From: BM520 sp964594665
GTDB taxonomy: Bacteria > Bacteroidota > Bacteroidia > Bacteroidales > BM520
Assembly: GCA_964594665.1 (NCBI GenBank)
Contig: CAZQNY010000002.1
Span: 1-64,000, forward strand
DNA: 64,000 nucleotides
Reading direction: 5' to 3'
Shown piece by piece: positions 1 to 8,167 of the stretch (positions within the stretch are counted from its first letter, which is position 1; every line of letters begins with the position of its first letter). The notes beneath the pieces are model-generated. The model saw only the letters and a program-made list of their open reading frames with translations. It was not told the origin of the DNA and did not search any database. Made by a program: the position numbers and the translations under genes.

Positions 1-669
1 CATGATTTAAAAAGTCCTGTGGGTACTATTGACAAGCTTTTAGAAATCATTTATAAGAAAACAAGCATCTATAACGACAAACACTTATCAGATTTAATTG
101 CTGAGTGTAACAGGAGTGCAAAAAGCTCCTATATGCTTCTTGAAAATCTTTTTGACTGGGCCAAATGTCAACTCGACGAAACCTATTTCAACCCCAAGGA
201 GATTGAGGTAAAATCCCTGATCCGAAATGTTGTGGATCTTCTCACGTCTGAAGCTAATGAAAAGAACATTAAGATCACATACCGTGATATTACTACAATG
301 AATATCAAAGCTGATCTGTATTATTTCAGCACGATCATGCGCAACCTGATTCGTAATGCCATAAAATTCTCTGAACCCGGCACAGAAATATTGATACAAA
401 TGAAGGAAAATGATAGCGAAACAGTTTTCTTTATTAAAGATCAGGGGATTGGTATTGAACCCTCCCGAATAGACAAAATATTTAATATTTATCAGGCAAA
501 AAGTACTCCGGGGACAAGCGGAGAAAAAGGAACAGGTCTTGGGTTAAGCCTTTGCAAACAATTTATCACACGCCACGGCGGCAAAATCGGTGTCAGTTCA
601 GAAGTAGATGAAGGGTCCGAATTTTGGTTCTCAATACCAAAGGAACTGGTTCTCTCAGAATGCAACTAA
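1..669 (+). CDS. sensor histidine kinase, C-terminal part (5' end outside window)
   Basis: The frame is open from base 1. Its first codons read HDLKSPVG, an H-box, so codon 1 is the phospho-acceptor His and everything upstream (sensor, PAS or transmembrane parts) is missing. The HisKA helix pair is followed by a HATPase_c domain with the N box (NLIRNAIKF, about codon 115), G1 box (DQGIGIEP, about 147) and G2 box (GTGLGLSL, about 177). It ends after the ATP domain with no receiver, so the phosphate presumably goes to a separate regulator. An internal GTG at base 19 could be mistaken for a start, but the H-box lies before it. It converges on cobO with a 4-base overlap of the two stop regions. 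It resembles the kinase at 6014-7975 in the catalytic half (ENLF/LDWA-like HisKA ending, GT-EKG-GLGL G2). Confidence 0.9.
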   Translation, partial: HDLKSPVGTIDKLLEIIYKKTSIYNDKHLSDLIAECNRSAKSSYMLLENLFDWAKCQLDETYFNPKEIEVKSLIRNVVDLLTSEANEKNIKITYRDITTMNIKADLYYFSTIMRNLIRNAIKFSEPGTEILIQMKENDSETVFFIKDQGIGIEPSRIDKIFNIYQAKSTPGTSGEKGTGLGLSLCKQFITRHGGKIGVSSEVDEGSEFWFSIPKELVLSECN

Positions 670-1181
670 TACTCAACACCTTTCCGGGCCTGCAGTCCGG
701 TGGTGTAATAATGTTTTATCTCTTTCATTTCTGTTACAAGATCTGCATATTCAATTAATGCATCAGGAGCGTAACGACCGGTTATTATTACCTCAGTATT
801 ATCATCTCTTTTATCAAGAGCGGTAATAAGTTCGTCCACTGAAAACAGCTTATAATAGAGTGCTATATTTGCTTCATCAAGAACAACCATATTGTAATCG
901 CCGGAGGCAAGTATTACGGAAACCTCCTGAAGTCCTTTTTGTGCCATAAGAATATCTTCGTCGGTCGGGTCATTTTCAATAAAACACTTAAGTCCATATT
1001 GCTTTATTGATACCTTTGGCAAATAGTTTTCAATGGCACTGACTTCAGCATATTTCATTCCTTTTACAAATTGTGCAAAGAACACCATATGCCCTGCCCC
1101 GGCAGCCCGTAGTGCAATTCCCAGCGCAGCAGTTGTTTTACCTTTACCGTTTCCGGTATAAATATGCACTTTCCCTTTCAT
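666..1181 (-). CDS. cobO: cob(I)alamin / corrinoid adenosyltransferase, CobA-CobO-BtuR type
   Basis: This 171-residue protein has the family P-loop TGNGKGKTT at residues 9-17, followed by the ALGIALRAAGAG helix. An aspartate-rich stretch VVLDEANIALYY near residue 100 corresponds to the Walker B region. The family transfers the 5'-deoxyadenosyl group of ATP to cobalt of reduced corrinoids, giving coenzyme B12, in the cytoplasm. Length is close to that of the E. coli enzyme, but the long N-terminal extension is absent. It is the last gene of the riboswitch-led B12 operon, 12 bases behind the BtuG-like lipoprotein gene. Its position fits a salvage role: imported cobalamin is converted to the adenosyl cofactor. 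No cobalamin biosynthesis genes are in view. Confidence 0.9.
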   Translation of the reverse strand: MKGKVHIYTGNGKGKTTAALGIALRAAGAGHMVFFAQFVKGMKYAEVSAIENYLPKVSIKQYGLKCFIENDPTDEDILMAQKGLQEVSVILASGDYNMVVLDEANIALYYKLFSVDELITALDKRDDNTEVIITGRYAPDALIEYADLVTEMKEIKHYYTTGLQARKGVEY

Positions 1182-1193
1182 TTTTACTTTTTT

Positions 1194-2282
1194 TTACTTA
1201 AAACAAAATACTCCCGGAATTATACCTACCCGGAAAGTATCAACAGGCATAGCCTGCGGAGATATACGATACACTACGCCGGGCTGATTAAAATCAATGG
1301 CATCAGCAAGGTAAATCTCTGATGATGACGGATCAACCCCCAGCCCGTAAAAACCTCCCAAATAGCCATTTCCGTAAGGGCTTTCAACAAACACTTCCGG
1401 CGTATCCATCCCTACTACAGCCATTCGGTATAAATCACCATTCAGAAAATACAACGTATCCCCGGAACCATTAATTGTCAACTCTGATGGAGAATCATCC
1501 AAATCCATGGTAAAAGTATCGATAACTGTCAAAGAGTAAGGTTCGATACAGGTTAATGCAGGCTGATCATGGCCAAAAGGGGTTCCTGAATACCCTCCGT
1601 CGGAAAGCACCCAAAGCCGGCTATACTTATCCACAACCATAGAATTTGGTTGTTTGGCCACGGCAACAGAATCGATAACCTTATCACTGTTTTGGTCTAT
1701 AACCAAAATCTTATTATCAAAGCTCCAGCAGTTCGCAAAAACCCGATCATCTACTGCGACAATCTGTTCGGTTGGATGCTGGTTATACGATGTAGCTGTG
1801 TTATGCACAGATATATATCCGGTAATCTCATAGGTTTTGGGATTCACAATTGTTATCGCATGAGCATAAAGATCAGTTACATACGCCTTTTCATCCGATA
1901 AAAAATACATATACCGCGGGGATGTAAGTCCTGTAATTTTCCCTTTAAAAGAAAAATCTTCTGCATCAACAATAACAATTTTCCCGCTATTATTAACAAC
2001 GATATACAATAGTGAATCATGCAGTACGCAGGATTGTGCCACATCACCAAGCGGATGGCCGTTTACTTCAAAAAACAGATCATTAAATACCTCACTATTC
2101 TCAATATCATAATACGACAAAGATGCATTGTTGTAAGTAAAATTACCTTCATTTGTAATAAATACACCCGCATGCGATTTTACAGCCGGAGTACTATGAT
2201 TGTCCCAGTAAAGCTCATCCTTCATGCATGAACAGGAACATATGGCAACAACAGCCAGGACAACGGGAATTATCTTTCTCAT
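1194..2282 (-). CDS. BtuG-like surface lipoprotein, beta-propeller, probable B12 capture
   Basis: This 362-residue protein starts with a lipoprotein signal (hydrophobic stretch ending in a Cys-rich segment ICSCSC, residues 14-19; the exact lipidated Cys is uncertain). The rest has repeated beta-propeller blades of YncE type, such as LLYIVVNNSGKIVIVDAED, KAYVTDLYAHAITIVNPKT, KILVIDQNSDKVIDSV and EIYLADAIDF. In Bacteroides the lipoprotein BtuG is a seven-bladed propeller that sits on BtuB and captures B12 with very high affinity. The 4-base ATGA overlap with the upstream btuB-like gene and the riboswitch at the head of the operon support the same role here. The assignment is by architecture and context, not by a recognised binding site. 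Confidence 0.75.
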   Translation of the reverse strand: MRKIIPVVLAVVAICSCSCMKDELYWDNHSTPAVKSHAGVFITNEGNFTYNNASLSYYDIENSEVFNDLFFEVNGHPLGDVAQSCVLHDSLLYIVVNNSGKIVIVDAEDFSFKGKITGLTSPRYMYFLSDEKAYVTDLYAHAITIVNPKTYEITGYISVHNTATSYNQHPTEQIVAVDDRVFANCWSFDNKILVIDQNSDKVIDSVAVAKQPNSMVVDKYSRLWVLSDGGYSGTPFGHDQPALTCIEPYSLTVIDTFTMDLDDSPSELTINGSGDTLYFLNGDLYRMAVVGMDTPEVFVESPYGNGYLGGFYGLGVDPSSSEIYLADAIDFNQPGVVYRISPQAMPVDTFRVGIIPGVFCFK

Positions 2283-4279
2283 AGCAAATCTATCATAAGC
2301 TGAAACATAACATTTATGCCTGGCATAGGTTGAATTAATACTGAATGATACGTCTCATCAAACAGGTTATTCACCTTTAATTCTGCCGACATCTCTATTG
2401 AACGGAAAGAAAAGTCCCGTCCTAACTTCAGGTCATTCATAAAATAGGGATACACAGAAGCACGCCGGGTTAAGTCGTTGCTGCTTGTTGTGAAGCGCTT
2501 GCTATAACTGTTATGCTGCCAGGTTGCAGACCATTTTTTCCATGACACACCAAACATCAGGTTACCAGAGTGCACCGGTATATATACCAGTTGTTTTCCG
2601 TACGCCTGGTCGCCCCACACCAGTGGGTCGCCATAATTTAATGCCTGCGTAAAAGAATAAGTCGCTATAGACACAAATTTCAGATTTCCGCACTCCCATT
2701 TTATGTCGACAGATGCTTCCATGCCTTTCGACACCACTCGTTTAATATTCATTGGGTTCCAATACCCTTTACCGGAGTATGTCCAGATTATCCAATCATC
2801 GATATCGGAATAGAATATGGTGATATCAGGAATAATCTGACATTCTGAAACCTGAAACAATGCTTCAGCACCTAATTCGGTTGAAAAACCTTTTTCAGGG
2901 AGCAAATCCGGATTACCCCCTGGCAACCAATATAAATCATTCAATGTGGGTTGATGAAAGTTCCCGGCTACATTTCCTTTCAATATAATATGCCTTGCAT
3001 CATTCAGCATTATATCAAAGCCAAAAAAAGGCGTCACAGGAGTAACTTCACCATCTACAATCCCCTGACGAAGCATAAAATTGGTATTGACCACATTAAA
3101 AAACTGCTTACGAATTGACAGGTAAAGAGAGAGATCATTTCTGATAGTATCATATCCCGCATCAGATACGGTATCTGCTGTAGAAACATCATAGTAATTA
3201 TACGATAATGAAGCATTAACAGAGAGAGAGTTACTCAATTTTAAAACAAAATCAGCCTTATTAAGAACACTAAACTCCTCACTGTTTGAAAACACTGAAT
3301 TACGATACCCATAACCGGGAATATAGTTTTTCAGATAATAATTCATATAATGATACCGGAGCCCGGATTGTAACGCCAATGAATAGCCGGATTTCGTAAT
3401 TGTTCTGTTAAGGATTATCTTATGGTTTTCTTCAGAAAGGTTATTCCTTCTGGATGCTTCCAGGCCTTCATAACTTGCCACACCGGGCATCTCTCTTTCC
3501 GACCGTTGCCCCCAGTATTTCGCCGACCAGACAGCACCGCTCCCAGAGCGGTAATACAACTCCTGAAGAAAGCCAAGCTTCTGATATTCAGCATTTTTAT
3601 TTGTATCCACAGGATAAACAAAGTCGCCGGTTTCAGGATCAATATCAAATTTATATTTATTTAGAAATGTATAATCATTCTTTGAATACGACCAATAGGC
3701 CCTGGATTTTGATTGAAAATTATCATTACCAACAGAAAATGAGAGGAAGTCTTCAATAGTTGAAAAAGAGCCCACACCCTGAAGAAAGCGAAGGTCAACA
3801 TTTTTCCCCCATTGAGGTGTATTCTGAAGGTTTATGGATCCACCGAGGCCTCCACTGCCATCGGCAATACTTGCAGTTCCATGGTGTAGAGAAACATCAT
3901 CAAGAATATATACAGGAATAAGTGAAAAGTCCACCATACCAAGCATTGGGCTGTTTATATTCATTCCATTCCAGTACACCTGGGTGTGAGAGGGAGCCGT
4001 ACCCCGGAAGGAGGCTGTTGCCAATGCTCCGCGGCCGTAATCCTTTATAAAAACATGAGTATTTTCCGCAAGCAGATCCGATAAATCACGCGTAATTTTG
4101 TCCATCATAATCACCGTATCCACACGGGTAGTCTTCATGCCTGCTTCCTCAGGAAGAAATATCTTATTACCAAAAATATTGGCCACAGGAAGACTTATAA
4201 TGCTATCAGACATATTCTGTCCGAATGACATATGGCTGATGACAAAAAACAAGAGGAAAAAAGCTATGCGACAGCTCAT
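2279..4279 (-). CDS. btuB: TonB-dependent outer-membrane receptor, BtuB-like cobalamin transporter
   Basis: This 666-residue protein has a signal peptide ending near FGQ (about residue 21) and a plug domain of about 120 residues with the typical sequence SFRGTAPSHTQVYWNGMNINSP and GSGGLGGSINL. A long beta-barrel follows, ending in a C-terminal FQLMIDLL strand. It lacks the carboxypeptidase-like N-terminal domain of SusC-type receptors, so it belongs to the smaller siderophore/cobalamin class. A cobalamin riboswitch heads the operon, a BtuG-like lipoprotein gene follows with a 4-base overlap, and a corrinoid adenosyltransferase closes the unit. Together these point to corrinoid uptake energised by TonB-ExbBD, which is not in the window. 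The upstream gene also overlaps by 4 bases, implying translational coupling. Confidence 0.85.
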   Translation of the reverse strand: MSCRIAFFLLFFVISHMSFGQNMSDSIISLPVANIFGNKIFLPEEAGMKTTRVDTVIMMDKITRDLSDLLAENTHVFIKDYGRGALATASFRGTAPSHTQVYWNGMNINSPMLGMVDFSLIPVYILDDVSLHHGTASIADGSGGLGGSINLQNTPQWGKNVDLRFLQGVGSFSTIEDFLSFSVGNDNFQSKSRAYWSYSKNDYTFLNKYKFDIDPETGDFVYPVDTNKNAEYQKLGFLQELYYRSGSGAVWSAKYWGQRSEREMPGVASYEGLEASRRNNLSEENHKIILNRTITKSGYSLALQSGLRYHYMNYYLKNYIPGYGYRNSVFSNSEEFSVLNKADFVLKLSNSLSVNASLSYNYYDVSTADTVSDAGYDTIRNDLSLYLSIRKQFFNVVNTNFMLRQGIVDGEVTPVTPFFGFDIMLNDARHIILKGNVAGNFHQPTLNDLYWLPGGNPDLLPEKGFSTELGAEALFQVSECQIIPDITIFYSDIDDWIIWTYSGKGYWNPMNIKRVVSKGMEASVDIKWECGNLKFVSIATYSFTQALNYGDPLVWGDQAYGKQLVYIPVHSGNLMFGVSWKKWSATWQHNSYSKRFTTSSNDLTRRASVYPYFMNDLKLGRDFSFRSIEMSAELKVNNLFDETYHSVLIQPMPGINVMFQLMIDLL

Positions 4280-5685
4280 TGAACAACTATTTTTCGCACA
4301 ACAACAGCGCCGTCAAGCTCAGCTTTTAGCAGCAGTAATCCACTTTTATAATTTAAAATACTGAGCGTATTTTCTCCTTTCTTCAGAGAGATCTTTTCAA
4401 CAATAGTACCATCAATATTATAAATACAGGCATCACATGATTGATCGACAAACACATGAACAAAATCTTTTGCCGGAACGGGATAAACACGACACAGCGC
4501 TGGGCTATTCAATGACGGCAGACCATTTGAAAGCATTGCCGTAAAAGTCTGAGACCACATCACACCCGGGATTTCCGGAGATATTGCTGTCAGTGTTATT
4601 TCTCCTGATGCGGGAATATGCAGGATATTATCACCATCGATAAAAGCATTTTTCATACTAACCGACCATTCAACAGTGGCATCAGGTTTTAAACGCCCTG
4701 CTGAAAAAGCGGCATACTCCAGCTGCCAGGTGGGGGAAGTACAAACGACCGGTAGATCCCCAACAACAAGAGCATTCATTTCTCCTGAAACGGTTTGATC
4801 AGGGGCTATATCGACCGCGCCACATACTTCGGTTGATATTTCACCCAGCCAGCCGCCATTTCCCATTGCGGCAGACTGTACTTTTACAAAATCGATTGCA
4901 TCCAGATCAACATAATTACCAAGGCTATCCACCGCCCAGGAGATATCAAAGGCATCACCACCACCATTTTCAAGGGCCTGAGTATATGGGTTATCCGGTA
5001 AAAGATGAGTACCTGCACTTCTTTTATAATTATCTGCATACCCAAATGCACGGCAATAGGATTTTACGGAAGCAGGATTTGTTTCATCAAGGCGGATTTT
5101 AACATAATGGCCTTCAAGAGAATAGTGGTCGGAAGGTATTTCCGGGAAGTTTGCAATTAGAGGATACCAGGGCTGGGAATGGAATTCATTAACCTCCACA
5201 ACACCGGTATTGCCCTGATTATCACTCCAGGGAATATCAATTGCATTTTCTCCTCCGGGGTTGGAATAGGTTACGCAGTAATCATTCTTCGTGGTGGAGA
5301 AGAAATAATCACTTCCTGCCAGTAAATACCATTGATCATCGGGAACACCATTCTGGTTCTGATCCTTCATTACATACACAGCAGCAGGTTCCGACCAGTC
5401 ATCGTAAGGGTTTCCAAACACAGAGAAATCAATTCCATAAGGGTTCAGTGGATCATTTTCAACCGGGTTTTCAAAGCCAAAAACCACATAGCCGCCAAAG
5501 GTGCCAAGAGTCATGGATCCGTTTATGCCACCAATAACAGATTGCATAGCCGACGGTGTTCCCCAGGGATCAACATTGATATACTGCCCGGGTGCCGGAC
5601 AATATTCATATACCTCTGAAATGTACTGTGCTGATGCTATCCCGGCAGCTGCAACAGTTAAAAAAACGAGTAGCAGTCGTTTCAT
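4276..5685 (-). CDS. secreted surface protein with T9SS type A sorting domain, first gene of B12 operon
   Basis: This 469-residue protein has a signal peptide (MKRLLLVFLTVAAAGIASA) and a large N-terminal beta-rich region with SVFGNPYDDWSEPAAVYVMKD, DQNQNGVPDDQWYLLAGSDY and DAFDISWAVDSLGNYVDLDAIDFVKV. The last 75 residues (RVYPVPAKDFVHVFV to VVVRKIVVQ) form a Por-secretion-tail type A sorting domain. It should therefore cross the outer membrane through T9SS and be anchored at the surface or released. It sits directly behind the cobalamin riboswitch and overlaps btuB by 4 bases. Bacteroides B12 loci carry extra surface B12-binding lipoproteins (BtuH) in this setting, but I cannot show homology, so B12 capture is an inference from position. 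It could also bind a B12 carrier or a cell-surface partner. Confidence 0.7.
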   Translation of the reverse strand: MKRLLLVFLTVAAAGIASAQYISEVYEYCPAPGQYINVDPWGTPSAMQSVIGGINGSMTLGTFGGYVVFGFENPVENDPLNPYGIDFSVFGNPYDDWSEPAAVYVMKDQNQNGVPDDQWYLLAGSDYFFSTTKNDYCVTYSNPGGENAIDIPWSDNQGNTGVVEVNEFHSQPWYPLIANFPEIPSDHYSLEGHYVKIRLDETNPASVKSYCRAFGYADNYKRSAGTHLLPDNPYTQALENGGGDAFDISWAVDSLGNYVDLDAIDFVKVQSAAMGNGGWLGEISTEVCGAVDIAPDQTVSGEMNALVVGDLPVVCTSPTWQLEYAAFSAGRLKPDATVEWSVSMKNAFIDGDNILHIPASGEITLTAISPEIPGVMWSQTFTAMLSNGLPSLNSPALCRVYPVPAKDFVHVFVDQSCDACIYNIDGTIVEKISLKKGENTLSILNYKSGLLLLKAELDGAVVVRKIVVQ

Positions 5686-5794
5686 AAAATATATTTTTCA
5701 TTCAAAAACGACCTGAGAAAGCGGGGAAATTGTCAATTTGGGGTTATAAACCCTGAAAAACCTGTTCACCGCAGGACTCAGATATGGATTTTTA

Positions 5795-5958
5795 TGGCAG
5801 GTCTTCTGACTTATCCCGGAAACTGAAGCCTTCCCGTAAGAATACAGTGGCATGGATTCAGAACCATAATGCTAAGATGCTGGGATTCACAGCAGCGGGA
5901 ACTGTTGCCGATTTTCACGGCATTCCCTTTTAACCCCCAACGGGGACCATTTACCATG
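5795..5958 (-). promoter_or_regulatory. cobalamin riboswitch (B12 element)
   Basis: Read on the minus strand, the leader contains the conserved B12 box AAGTCAGAAGACCTGCCA at 5812-5795. Upstream lie the other conserved blocks in order: GGGAATGCCGTGAAAATCGG, then CAACAGTTCCCGCTGCTGTGA, then GGGAAG near the middle. These are the core signatures of the adenosylcobalamin-type aptamer. The leader continues about 110 bases to the ATG at 5685. It includes a possible stem CCTG-N7-CAGG followed by TTTTT (about 5757-5777) and a GGGTT-TAT-AACCC hairpin (about 5742-5754), which may form the expression platform. The element should lower expression of the uptake operon when cobalamin is abundant. Whether it acts on transcription or translation cannot be decided by eye. 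Confidence 0.93.
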
Positions 5959-5990
5959 CAAAGGTAATTATTTTTTTATAATGGTGTCAA
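5959..5990 (-). promoter_or_regulatory. Bacteroidetes-type promoter of the B12 riboswitch operon
   Basis: Minus-strand TTG (5990-5988), a 21-base spacer, then TACCTTTG (5966-5959), matching the TAnnTTTG -7 box. Transcription would start a few bases downstream, just before the riboswitch aptamer. The promoter lies in the 24-base-plus interval after the stop of the upstream kinase gene at 6014. Confidence 0.75.
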
Positions 5991-6013
5991 TTATAATGAT
6001 TTGAGATAGGCAT

Positions 6014-7975
6014 TCAGTTTGCCAGAGGAATTAAAAAGCTAAAAACAGAACCCTCACCGGGATTACTTTCTATCGATAATATTCCTTCATGAAGACGAAT
6101 AAAATCATTACACAATGGCAATCCCAAACCGGAACCCTTTTCATTATTCGTTCCCGGGGAGGTTTGGTTTCCTTGCACTTCAAGCAGTGCTTCAACTTTT
6201 TCAGGAGCCATTCCAACGCCACTGTCGATAATACGTATTCCTAATTTCTCAGGGCTTTCTTTTGGCATCCATGTTTCAATATCAACCCGCCCCCCTTCAA
6301 ACGAAAATTTTATTGCATTGGAGAGTAAATTGCGCAGGATTGTTTTCAACATATTCCTGTCAGCATATACCTGACAACCATTATATAAAGTAGTATTAAT
6401 ATCGATATTCTTTAAATGTGCCATATCTTTCAGCTCGTCCTCTACCTCTCCGACCAGATCAGCAAATTCAAATTTCTGAGGAACAAAGGTTAATTTCCCC
6501 TGCTGAGCCAATGACCATGAGAGAAGGTTCTCGATAAGATCTACCGTCTGGGTTGTTGAGTGGTAGGCTGTATTTATAAATTGTTGTCTTTCCTGCTCAG
6601 AAAAACAGGAATAATTTTCTTTCAAAAGATTCAGGTAGCCATTAATCGTATTCAATGGATTCCGTATATCATGGGCGACAATAGAAAAAAGGCGATCCTT
6701 GGTTTCGTTAAGTTCTCTGAATTTATTTTCTGACTCGCGCAATTTTTCCTGCTGGACCTTATTTTGGGTAATATCATACACCTGAGCAATAACACTTGTT
6801 GAGTTCAACTTACTTATACGGGCATTAAACCAACGAGTCTTATCATCAATTTTCAATGAATACTCCATAATTCTGAGTTCCCCGGTCAGGATGCAATTCT
6901 TTATTGTTTTATAAAAATCATTAGCTATATTTTGAGGAAGGACATCGAAGATATTTTTGCCTATTACCTCATTTCTGGGTGCAACAAGAAGCTCTTCTTT
7001 TGCAGGTGCGATATCAAGGTAATAACCATCGATATCAAAATGAAAGACGAGGTTATCCATGGAGGAAAAATAAGCTCTCATTTGTCGTTCACTGCGTCGT
7101 AATTTACGCACAAACCGAGCAATAAAACCCAGAAGTATGCTGATGATAAAACCGGCCAGAAGCATAAATCCAAACAAAACACGTTCATGGTGTTGATAAT
7201 AGGTCCATCCGGATTCGGGAGCTGCAGCAAGAGCCCATTCTCCCCCCGGAACCTGTATGCTTACCTCTACAGGGTACGACAAAAAAACACTGGCAGATCC
7301 AAAAAGCAGGCTCCCATGACTCGAAAAGCCACTTACAGAACGAAGTGCAAATTGAGCATCATCTTCATTAATCGCAATATCAGCTTCCTGCAATAAAGGA
7401 TGCAAAAACATCACTAAATCAACAAAGCCCCAAAATTCCGATTCTCCATTCTCACCCTTAGTAAATACCGGATGCAATAATATAAGGCCATCATATCCTT
7501 CTGCAAGCTTTACAGGTTCGCTAAGGCAGGGGATATTATCTTGTTTTGCTTTAAAAGCCAATGTCTCACATCCGGGATACTGAAATAAATCTATCCCCAA
7601 TGCTTGCAGATGACCCTCATCAGGACAAATGGCATTTATAATACCCTCATGAAGCAGGGCCATAGTATAAACCAGGCTATCACCGCAGATAATATCTTGT
7701 ACCCGTTCACAAAATTCTGATGGAGTTATATCAGGATGTTGAGATACATACAGTGCAATATTTCGTATATATGAAGCCCGTCGGCTTATACTATTGCCTA
7801 GCGCCAGTTGCTTTTCCAAAAGTGTTTCAGATAATTCAAAACGCACCTCTGCTTCCCATTTTTCCTTTTGATAAGTAATAGACCAAAACGACACTAATGA
7901 CAATACCGCAAAAGCACTTAATGAAAATATAAGCACAATATGCTTTCTGCAAAATCGATAAACACGCCCGGGCAT
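6014..7975 (-). CDS. membrane sensor histidine kinase (CHASE-like sensor, PAS, HisKA, HATPase)
   Basis: This 653-residue protein has a first membrane segment at about residues 11-33. A periplasmic sensor of roughly 230 residues follows, CHASE-like in general look (LHEGIINAICP, LLHPVFTKGE, WGFVDLVMFL). The second membrane segment is at about 268-292, then a PAS domain (about 300-410) ending in a short linker. HisKA carries phospho-acceptor H435 in SIVAHDIRNPLNTINGY, and HATPase_c has NLLSNAIKF, DSGVGM and GSGLGLPL. There is no receiver domain. It is on the same strand as the B12 operon and ends 24 bases before that operon's promoter, so readthrough into the riboswitch leader is possible; no terminator is visible between them. 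The ligand is unknown, and no response regulator is adjacent. Confidence 0.88.
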   Translation of the reverse strand: MPGRVYRFCRKHIVLIFSLSAFAVLSLVSFWSITYQKEKWEAEVRFELSETLLEKQLALGNSISRRASYIRNIALYVSQHPDITPSEFCERVQDIICGDSLVYTMALLHEGIINAICPDEGHLQALGIDLFQYPGCETLAFKAKQDNIPCLSEPVKLAEGYDGLILLHPVFTKGENGESEFWGFVDLVMFLHPLLQEADIAINEDDAQFALRSVSGFSSHGSLLFGSASVFLSYPVEVSIQVPGGEWALAAAPESGWTYYQHHERVLFGFMLLAGFIISILLGFIARFVRKLRRSERQMRAYFSSMDNLVFHFDIDGYYLDIAPAKEELLVAPRNEVIGKNIFDVLPQNIANDFYKTIKNCILTGELRIMEYSLKIDDKTRWFNARISKLNSTSVIAQVYDITQNKVQQEKLRESENKFRELNETKDRLFSIVAHDIRNPLNTINGYLNLLKENYSCFSEQERQQFINTAYHSTTQTVDLIENLLSWSLAQQGKLTFVPQKFEFADLVGEVEDELKDMAHLKNIDINTTLYNGCQVYADRNMLKTILRNLLSNAIKFSFEGGRVDIETWMPKESPEKLGIRIIDSGVGMAPEKVEALLEVQGNQTSPGTNNEKGSGLGLPLCNDFIRLHEGILSIESNPGEGSVFSFLIPLAN

Positions 7976-8134
7976 AGATAGGTTATTTATTTTTCAAAAA
8001 TAGACAAATAATACTATATTCAAAAGCAATTCATCGGCACAGTAGTAAAGTAACCCGCTTTACATAAATTCATAAACCGTACACAGAACTATTCACATAG
8101 CACTAAAAAATAACCTGCTGAGCCAATTTTTAAC

Positions 8135-8142
8135 TATTTTTG
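8135..8142 (+). promoter_or_regulatory. candidate -7 element of guaB
   Basis: TATTTTTG matches TAnnTTTG 25 bases before the guaB ATG at 8168. No clear TTG lies at the expected upstream distance, so this is only a partial promoter match. Confidence 0.4.
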
Positions 8143-8167
8143 TGTAATTTTAGAAAAAGGTATAGTT

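Noticed and set aside
19..669. A complete small kinase starting at the GTG at base 19
   Set aside because: The H-box precedes base 19 in the same frame, so the gene clearly continues beyond the window start.
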